Of a DNA stretch of 64,000 bases, positions 57,427 through 64,000 are shown in pieces. This DNA comes from BCD1 sp942492125 (GTDB taxonomy: Bacteria; Bacteroidota; Bacteroidia; Chitinophagales; Saprospiraceae). The stretch lies in NCBI GenBank assembly GCA_942492125.1, contig CALODM010000039.1, positions 128,526-192,525 on the forward strand, read 5' to 3'. Within the stretch, counting starts at the first letter, position 1. Each line of letters begins with the position of its first letter. Under the pieces are notes generated by a model that searched no databases, was not told where the DNA came from, and was given only the letters and a program-made list of their open reading frames with translations. The position numbers and the translations under genes were made by a program.

Positions 57427-58863
57427 TCAGTTTTTAACCAATTTCGAATGGAAACGAAGGTTATCTTTTGTTGCTCTTATAAGGTACAAGCCTTCAACCA
57501 GGGAAGTGATATCTATAATTTCGTTCTGCACAGTTGTCTTTTCCTGTATCAACAGGCGTCCGTTTAAATCAAATATTTCCACGTTAGCTCCTGCCGGAAT
57601 ATTTTGGGTGTTGATAAAATCCTGTGCAGGATTCGGGGTCAGCTCGATAGCCCTGCTGGCAGGAATTTCTTCATTGTTCACCGTTAACTCCTGATAATCG
57701 GAAAAGAAAAACAAGGCTTGTATCATGGCCGGGGTGACACAAGCACCGTGGTCAGCGGTGGGGTCAACATCAATGGCCATAACGTCGGCTGCCCCATTGG
57801 CATTCATTACAGAATCTGCCACTACTGAATTGAGATATAAAACCTGGTCATCCGCCGTACAATAATACAGCCTGGTAGGTGCCTGTGGCGTCCAGTCGTA
57901 AACATCATTTTCTTTGAAAGCCTGCTGGATGGGGTGGTCCGGTTCATTTTCAATGATATTGAGAATACTGTCCTGGACCATGAATTTGGGAATAGAGGCA
58001 CCCTCATTGGCCGTCAACATCGAAATTAGACTGGCATTAAGCGTGGAAAGCCCGATTTCTCTGTTGTAGAACTGGGTGATAACCGGTACATAGGGTGCTT
58101 TGAACAATTCCTCAATGGCATATCCTAATCCGGAAGCGAGGTTGAAGGATAAAATGGTGTAAGGAATATATCCGGGATAATAATAAATGGATTCATCGAG
58201 AATAAAATCGATCATCGTTCCGGAGATGTTGTATGGTCCTGACATAGGAGCGGAAGCCGTTACCGTAAAACTATCCGAATAATCTGCTTCGATGAATTTA
58301 TGGGCTGCCGCAGCACCATGGCCTCCCTGGGAATAACCGGTGATAAACAACTGGTCATTCAGGAAAATTTCGTCACTCTCTTCAGCCATTTGACGTACCG
58401 CAAATAACATGTCGATCGCAGCAGAGGCTTCCGTTGCCGCATGCACATAGGGATGAAAGCCTCTGGCTTCGCCAAGTCCCAGGTAATCAGCTGCCGAGAC
58501 AATATACCCCATGCCACCGTAAACCATTGGCAACTGGCTTCCCCCCGCCAGATTAGAAGGTACATCACTCGGACCGTTGACTGTTCCGTGCTGGTAACAA
58601 AGTAACGGGTAGTTGTAGGTTACATCTCTGACGGGAACAACTACCAAACCGGATGCGGTGTCCAATGCGCCATGTACATCATATGTTTCGTAGGTGACCT
58701 TATACAGATCTATACCGTTTTGTATGATAGGGCTGAATGTATTCTGTAAATAATTTTTGGTTCTGTGGCCGATAAACTGGCTGTTGATCAATTGCTGGGC
58801 GTTAATAGTTGGCAACGCCAGGGCCAACGTACAAAAGCATAAAAGAATGATAGATTTTTTCAT
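57427..58863 (-). CDS. Secreted alpha/beta hydrolase (lipase-like) with T9SS tail
   Basis: About 478 residues from the ATG at 58863 (MKKSIILLCFCTLALALPTINAQ), the signal peptide; an ATG at 58872 adds three residues. The hydrolase domain resembles secretory lipases: YPLLCYQHGTVNG, GYIVSAADYLGLGE, and the nucleophile serine in FITGYSQGGHGAAAAHK. The late acid/His region is DVDPTADHGACVTPAM. A type A T9SS tail ends it (LTPNPAQDFINTQNI ... VEGLYLIRATKDN). It probably releases fatty acids or esters outside the cell. Confidence 0.88.
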   Translation of the reverse strand: MKKSIILLCFCTLALALPTINAQQLINSQFIGHRTKNYLQNTFSPIIQNGIDLYKVTYETYDVHGALDTASGLVVVPVRDVTYNYPLLCYQHGTVNGPSDVPSNLAGGSQLPMVYGGMGYIVSAADYLGLGEARGFHPYVHAATEASAAIDMLFAVRQMAEESDEIFLNDQLFITGYSQGGHGAAAAHKFIEADYSDSFTVTASAPMSGPYNISGTMIDFILDESIYYYPGYIPYTILSFNLASGLGYAIEELFKAPYVPVITQFYNREIGLSTLNASLISMLTANEGASIPKFMVQDSILNIIENEPDHPIQQAFKENDVYDWTPQAPTRLYYCTADDQVLYLNSVVADSVMNANGAADVMAIDVDPTADHGACVTPAMIQALFFFSDYQELTVNNEEIPASRAIELTPNPAQDFINTQNIPAGANVEIFDLNGRLLIQEKTTVQNEIIDITSLVEGLYLIRATKDNLRFHSKLVKN

Positions 58864-58946
58864 GGTAAGCATTTAAAAATTGGGTTATGGATTATGGTAA
58901 ATATGATATAAAAGGTAATTCAAACGATTTGGTCTCAACGATAAAC

Positions 58947-59939
58947 TTATGGATGGACCAGGTTTTTTTTGAAGATAGTTGTTTCCTTGTCAAAGCTGAG
59001 GAAGGAAAATTCTTTTTTGAGCAGGTTGATTTTATCGAGTTGCTGTTTCAGAAATTGCTGGTGTTCTGAAGTTTCCGGAAAAAAAGGCCTGTGTTTGGAA
59101 GCCTGGATGATCTTTCCGATCCTTTTGATCAGCGCTTTAGTATCCGAATTGAACAGGACTTCCGAAAAACAAGACCAAATATAATCAATTGCCAGTTTAT
59201 TTGGGTGTGCCATGTCATTTTCAAAAAAACGATAGTCGCGCAATTCATCCAATACGATCTCATAGGCAGGAAAATAATGTACGAAATTATTTTGCCTGGT
59301 CAAATGCTCTGCGGCCAGAATCAGCGTCGCCTTGCTCCTTTGGTTTTCAACAAGACCATCCCGAATATGCCTGACAGGACTCACTGTCAGGATAATTTCC
59401 ATCCCGGGATTTCTTTTTTTCAAATTTTGAAATGGAACTTCAAGAGCCTTGATTACAGCTTCACTGGATAATAAACGTTTGTCGAATTCTGTGGCAGGCA
59501 ATTTATGGCAATTGGCAACAATTTTACCTGTGGCTTTATATTCATAAATATGTGCAGTGCCCAGGGTAACCAAAAGTCTGTTGGCTGTTTTTAAAAAAAC
59601 GCTTCCGGCTTCAAAAGCCTGCATTATATTTTTCCATCCAGAATCTCTGTCCGGGTTGGAAAAACGACCATGGTGATCAAAGCTGTGCCATAATTCATTG
59701 TGAAAAACCAGATCAGCGGGGTTGCCAGGCAGTTGTTCGGTCATTGCCGATAGTGCCTTGCCGATAACGACCGGATTGTAAAGTATACCGTACGGATTTA
59801 AATAGGTATTGAATTTAAACGCTTCCAATTTGCTGAATATATGTTCTGCAAAACAGGAACCAATACACATGACGGCATCCTGGTGGTCTATTGAAAAAGC
59901 ATATTCCGGAATGTTGACCCTTGTACGGAAATTATCCAT
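58947..59939 (-). CDS. GSCFA domain protein
   Basis: A 330-residue cytoplasmic protein with the name-giving GSCFAEHI motif near residue 27. It continues with NPYGILYNPVVIGKAL, LVTLGTAHIYEY and ILTVSPVRHIRDGL, all of the GSCFA family (SGNH/GDSL-like). These motifs supply the Ser and His expected for an esterase or transferase. The substrate is unknown; some members lie near cell-wall or polysaccharide genes. The C-terminal end (about 30 residues) is Lys/Phe-rich and less conserved. Confidence 0.87.
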   Translation of the reverse strand: MDNFRTRVNIPEYAFSIDHQDAVMCIGSCFAEHIFSKLEAFKFNTYLNPYGILYNPVVIGKALSAMTEQLPGNPADLVFHNELWHSFDHHGRFSNPDRDSGWKNIMQAFEAGSVFLKTANRLLVTLGTAHIYEYKATGKIVANCHKLPATEFDKRLLSSEAVIKALEVPFQNLKKRNPGMEIILTVSPVRHIRDGLVENQRSKATLILAAEHLTRQNNFVHYFPAYEIVLDELRDYRFFENDMAHPNKLAIDYIWSCFSEVLFNSDTKALIKRIGKIIQASKHRPFFPETSEHQQFLKQQLDKINLLKKEFSFLSFDKETTIFKKNLVHP

Positions 59940-60254
59940 TAAAGTCTGGTTTATTTGTCATTACCTCCAAAGATAATAAGGATATTGCGAATTCGAAGAC
60001 CTGACCAAGTAAATGACAAATAGTTAACATGATCACTACCTTAGGTCGGGAGAATTAAATTTGGTAAATTTGAAATGAAAAATAAGGAAGCGGAAAAGAC
60101 TATTATGAGTCATGGTCATAAAGACAGTTCGGGACTAGCCAGTTCCGCTCTCTTTCCTGTTTCACCTCGGACAGTTTGTTAGCAAAAAGCCTGAGTAAGA
60201 TAGATGAGGCTAACAGAACTTATTTTATTAATACAAATTTACGGATTTAGAAAT
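59940..60254. other. Intergenic stretch before the transposase remnant
   Basis: No gene is supported. The sequence turns more AT-rich toward 60254 and may include the left end of the IS110-like element, whose ends cannot be defined without a related complete copy. Confidence 0.4.
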
Positions 60255-61175
60255 GAACAATCTGGTCGTTCTGTAGGAATTGATACATCAAAAATAGCTT
60301 TGTCGCGTTAACACAAGAGCCGATAGAAGAGGGTCATTTTATACGATGTTGAAGGTTGGCAAAGTTTGCTGGCAGCTTTATGATCAGGACATATGCATAA
60401 TAGAAGCGTGGTTCCTATCATGTTGCCTCGGTCACGTTACTTTTATCAGAACGAGAAAAGTGTGTCAGTGTGGTGAATCCTTTGAGTGTGAAATATTTCT
60501 CTCGATTGAGTCTCAAACGGCGAAAACAGATAGAGAGGATGCCTACGTTATTGCTCAGTACAATCTGGTTTAAACCAAGTTGGATAGCTCACGACACATT
60601 TAAGACAGCTTCAGCAATTGATGGTAGTATCTGCTCAATTGACCAAACAAAAAACAGCTTTAACCAATCAACAAAAGAGCCTTTTGAACTTGTACCAGAT
60701 CCCAGTAATGAAGCCCTTGAGATATTAAAATGCCAAATAGTTCAGATAGAAGACCATTTGCAAGAAATGAATGACTCACATAAAAATTAAGAAGCATTAC
60801 AAAGAATTAGGGTTCTTTACGGTCGGTTCCTGGTTAGGTCCTAAAACGATAGCTACCTTAATCCTGGTAACAGGTTTCTAAGTTTGAATTATATAAAGCA
60901 CGATAGCCGTTCTGTAGCAATAGCTCCTCGGACATATGAGTCCGGAGTAAGTGTTAAGGAGCTTCACACATATGCAAGTTAGGAGCATCCTATCTTCGAA
61001 AGTTATAAGCTTAGCCAAGAGGTTAACCGCATGTAAGGAATATTCGAAGATCTGAACTATTTAAAGTGGCATGATTGCGGTGCCAAATATTGAAATTGCC
61101 ACAAGGTATCACCATGTCAAAGTTTGACCCGGAATACACCATGAAATGTAAATGTGCCAACAAGATTTACTGAAA
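60255..61175 (+). pseudogene. IS110-family transposase, frame-disrupted
   Basis: Pieces of one transposase appear in order but in changing frames. VGIDTSK (60273-60293, start of the DEDD RuvC-like domain) comes first, then VVNPLSVKYFSRLSLKRRK (from about 60470) and TDREDAYVIAQYNLV. A Gln/Leu-rich helix starts at 60600 (RQLQQLM), then GPKTIATLILVTGF (from 60838, transposase-20 domain), and CANKIY near the end. The total span (about 920 bases) is close to, but a little below, a full IS110 gene. Several breaks are fixed by adding one base to an A-run. It is either a decayed element or a poorly sequenced intact one. Confidence 0.75.
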
Positions 61176-61351
61176 AAATTTGGGAATGAACACAGTTCAT
61201 CCCAAATTTTGGCTTAGGCCAAAATTCGATTTCTCATGTTTCGATCTTTTTGTTCCCTGAAAAAAAGCTTGTCAAGTTTACGGTGGTATAGCTTTGGGGC
61301 AATGGTTAATTTTGCCTCAGAATTTTGATTACTTTTATCAAAACTATTTGA

Positions 61352-61836
61352 ATGACCTTTGAAGAGAAATACCAGGCTATTTTTGACAGAGACCCAGGTT
61401 TTGAAGGACTTTTTTATTACCTGTGTAAAAAAACAACAGGTATTTTGCCGGCCTACGTGTACAGCCAGAAAGCCCAAAAAGGAAAATGTTGAATTTTTCG
61501 AATCCATTCATGACGCCATTAAACGGGTATCTTAGATTTGCAGGAAAAACCATTTCTGGAACCGGCAGAAGCTATGCCGGAATATATCAGGGAAATTATA
61601 TCAGAATTGCAGGAAAAACCATTCCTTACGGTGAAACGTTATCCTACCAAACCATGGCTCAGCAAATCGGAAAACCGAAAGCAGTAAGAGCTGTCGGTAC
61701 TGCCAACGGAGCGAATCGCATAGCCATCATTATTCCCTGTCACAGGGTAATTGGCAAAGACGGAAGACTCACAGGGTCATGGCGGCGACCCTGGAACGGA
61801 AGAAGTGGCCGCTGGAATTTACAAAAATAAAAATTG
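61352..61836 (+). pseudogene. ada: Ada/MGMT-type DNA-alkylation repair gene, frame-disrupted and shortened
   Basis: The 5' part begins MTFEEKYQAIFDRDPGFEGL. With small run-length corrections it gives the Ada metal-binding region (GIFCRPTCTARKPKKEN VEFFESIHDAIK). The 3' part is the methyltransferase core, SYQTMAQQIGKPKAVRAVGTANG and IIPCHRVIGKDG, with the acceptor cysteine at 61738-61740. Between them the AraC domain and the first half of the methyltransferase domain are missing. Two copies of a GCAGGAAAAACCATT segment (about 61540-61560 and 61603-61624) sit at that junction. This may mark a deletion or a misassembly. Confidence 0.7.
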
Positions 61837-61901
61837 AGCAAGATCAACAATCCAACATCAACAATCTACCATCAACAATCAAAATTTCCTACCTTCGCGC
61901 T

Positions 61902-62537
61902 ATGGATATAAGTAATATGAGAGAGGAGTTTAGCCTCTCAGGACTCGAAAGAGTTGACCTGGACCAGGACCCTGTACTTCGGTTTGAAAAGTGGTTTCTT
62001 CGAAGCAAGGGAAAGTGATTTGATCGAGCCAATACAATGACGCTGTGCAACCTTTAATCCTGATGGGCAAGCCGCCAGCCAGGACGGTTTTGCCTCCAAG
62101 TTTTTTGTTAAAGAAGGTTTTGTGTTTCCTCAATTACCACGGCAAAAGCCAAAGATATTGAGTTCCCAGCGAATGTGTCCGTGTTGAAACACTGGCTGGA
62201 TTTGCAACGACGTCAAAATAAACAGTTATGCCGAAAAAGTACCTTCCCCTTATTGCATCGAGTACTTTCAGAGTGATCCCAAGTGAGTCTGTTAGACGCC
62301 AAGTGTTCCTGTCGAAGCGATGCTTTTCCCACCTGATCCTTAATGCTTGACAATGGTCGACGAGGTGATTTTTCCTTTGAGGCAAAGAAATTGTGGCTTT
62401 CTTCTGGGAAAAAAGATGGGGTGATTTTTAAGGAGATTACCTGTTTTGGCGGGGCAGAAAAAGCCAGTTGCAGATATGGGTTTAATTATTCCTTGCAGGA
62501 AGATGGCAAATGGTCAATCGAAAGATTGGCGCCCTAA
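61902..62537 (+). pseudogene. pdxH: Pyridoxamine 5'-phosphate oxidase, frame-disrupted
   Basis: The start MDISNMREEFSLSGLER and VDLDQDPVLRFEKWF are intact in one frame. NTMTLC, NPDG, AKDIEFPANVSVLKHWLDLQRR and YAEKVPSPYCIEYFQ then appear in changing frames. The end RYGFNYSLQEDGKWSIERLAP closes with TAA at 62535. The total length (636 bases, 212 codons) nearly equals an intact pdxH. So insertions and deletions compensate, and no large piece is missing. The enzyme makes pyridoxal phosphate with FMN. It may be intact in the real genome if this stretch is poorly sequenced. Confidence 0.75.
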
Positions 62538-62689
62538 ATCGAATTTTACAGTAAAAAAGCATGTACATTTAGTCCCCTGAAAAATGTTCCTCCAAACGAA
62601 AAAAGTCAAAAGTTTTCTCGAAAGACTTTTCAAATTCAATTAATCAATTATGTAACACATTTTTGTTATTAGGTTTAGATCAAAAATGT

Positions 62690-63580
62690 GAATCCTTATA
62701 AGGATGCCTCGAATTAGTACCCCTGGGATGAGGCATTGGAGAAATTTGAAGACGTAATACATCGATTAACTAAGCATATTTCAACTACTCTGAGAGATAA
62801 AGAAGAAGACAATGTCCGGTGGTGAGATGAGAAGTGGTATCAAGTTTGAGATTTACCTGAGGTCAAAAATCACAGTAGTTTGCCGATGAACAACCTTAGA
62901 TGCCAACGGTGTGCGTACCCAAACAGAACAACTCAATGTCGGATTTTTGAGGAGATTGCTCGAGAAGAATTTTAGCATGAATTTTGGACACGTTTTGCCT
63001 GAGATGGCGTAATGAATTGCTCAATTGTCTTTGATCGCTATTCCCTCGACGATTCGCCTTATAAATTGTATTTTGCCCTTAAGGAAATGGCTATTCAGGC
63101 AGACAAATTTGATGCAGTGTGGATGAGTGTCCTCAAACCGTGGAAGTTTTACACCTCATCGCCATTCCGGATGAAGTCAAGGAGGTGAAATACAAGTTTA
63201 TTATTGATGAAATTCAAAGTGTTCTCAAAGAGATCAAGGAAGGCCCGCTGGATAAGGCAAAATACCCGGGAGGAATTGGTTATCTGCTGCTGGATCTGAT
63301 CTACAAACTCGACTACCTTGTCAAGCCGGAAGGCTTTATGATGGAAGCCCTGGAACGCATGAATCGCCACTTTTTTTGCAAAGATTGATAAAAGTGTTGC
63401 TGAAAGAACTAAGTACAGAAAAGAACAAGAAAAACTACTCAGACGCAGTGATCCTTCGTTTTTCAAGGAGATGTATCAAGGTCAAAACTACATGCGCACA
63501 ACGCAACACCATCTGTAACTCGCGATACCGTGGTGAGTTTTTGTCGATAAGGAGCTTTCTAATATGGATTCGATGCTAAA
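62690..63580 (+). pseudogene. Unrecognised coding region, frame-disrupted
   Basis: Protein-like segments in several frames follow each other. An early one reads DEALEKFEDVIHRLTKHI (from about 62733). Next is MAIQADKFDAVW (about 63088-63123), and the largest is an open part at 63119-63388 (TVEVLHLIAIPDEVKEVKY, PGGIGYLLLDLIYKLDYLV, FMMEALERMNRHFF). Frame changes between them look like single-base indels. I do not recognise the family. It could be more than one gene. Confidence 0.35.
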
Positions 63581-63937
63581 CAATAGTCTTAAAACAAAAA
63601 CCATGGCCATTCCAGCTTTATCAGCGGATTTGTGTCTTTCTTTCCCGGGTAGCGCCGCGGCCCGACCGGGATTTAATACGTTGTGTATTGTCAAATGGTG
63701 TAAACGCTAGAAAGACCTCAAAAAGAAGTTTAAATTCGGCTATCGATGAAGAAAGTAGTAGTTTAAATAAAAAAGCCATCAAAAGTAACCGAAAGAGAAT
63801 AGTTGATAAAAAATGAGGTGGCTTTCCCAAAGCTCAGCCCTCCTTGAGAGTACCCTCAATTTCAATTCTATGACCGAATTTAGACGGTCAATGCCTGATG
63901 ATGGTACGCAACCTTGATCTTATAAAGTCGATTAACG

Positions 63938-64000
63938 ATGGAAAAAATAGACAATATTATTGGGACCTGCTCGAAGGAGTCAAGGATCCAGAGATACCGG
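63938..64000 (+). CDS. Start of a PaaD/MIP18-like (DUF59) gene, cut by the window end
   Basis: From the ATG at 63938 the sequence reads MEKIDN. After a one-base frame change it continues WDLLEGVKDPEIP, the signature opening of the MIP18/DUF59 family (as in PaaD of the phenylacetyl-CoA epoxidase, or SufT-like Fe-S assembly proteins). Only about 20 residues are present, so the subfamily cannot be decided. No paaA, paaB or paaC gene was recognised upstream. Confidence 0.45.
   Translation, partial: MEKIDNIIGTCSKESRIQRYR

Overview
The window comes from a free-living aerobic member of the Bacteroidota, most likely the Saprospiria (Lewinella/Haliscomenobacter-like). Pointers are five proteins with type IX secretion (T9SS) C-terminal signals, one of them of the gliding-motility (CHU_C) class; families largely confined to this phylum (DUF5606, GSCFA, TIGR02757, the long-insert signal peptidase I); an AsnA-type asparagine synthetase; and many start-proximal TAnnTTTG boxes, the -7 element of the Bacteroidota primary sigma factor. 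Shine-Dalgarno sites are mostly absent. No rRNA, tRNA, CRISPR array or prophage was seen.

Layout. 0-5.7 kb: a small T9SS-tail protein, a YfhO membrane protein, a polysaccharide flippase and a dienelactone-hydrolase lipoprotein. 5.8-10.5 kb: two 2-oxoacid decarboxylating systems side by side, a fused E1 alpha/beta dehydrogenase and a KorA/KorB ferredoxin oxidoreductase whose gamma domain sits on KorB. 11.1-16.7 kb: DUF5606, M3 peptidase, glycosyltransferase, TIGR02757 and asnA. 16.9-20.1 kb (minus): a GHL10 glycosidase and a frameshifted Saprospiria-type gene. 20.1-21.86 kb: a 1.8-kb non-coding stretch with two paralogous RNA-like units and a third strong terminator. 21.9-28.4 kb: TonB receptor, family 2 beta-galactosidase, acylphosphatase. 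28.5-41.1 kb: acyl-ACP desaturase, M14 carboxypeptidase, metG, a small-RNA candidate, DUF1015 (frameshifted), an MBL-fold lipoprotein, a methyltransferase, a 3'-5' exonuclease and metH. 41.5-44.8 kb: a di-heme peroxidase convergent with a five-heme T9SS cytochrome. 44.9-59.9 kb: lipoprotein, signal peptidase I, DUF1573, two giant PKD/SprB surface proteins, an outer-membrane barrel, a coiled-coil membrane protein, a T9SS lipase and a GSCFA protein.

The last 4 kb (60.2-64.0) are different. An IS110 transposase, an ada/MGMT gene, pdxH, an unrecognised gene and the start of a paaD-like gene follow one another, and all are broken by many small indels, often at mononucleotide runs, while pdxH keeps almost its normal total length. 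This looks like either low-quality contig-end sequence or a pseudogene cluster. Three further single-base frameshifts lie in the otherwise clean part (about 5898, 19873 and 33968); two of them are at A5 runs.

Most genes are housekeeping or envelope functions. The most original signals are the duplicated, covarying non-coding RNA pair at 20.66-21.65 kb, a promoter-to-terminator small-RNA unit at 33.43-33.59 kb, the rearranged KorA/KorB-gamma enzyme, and the alternating two-PKD supermodule of the 1397-residue protease.
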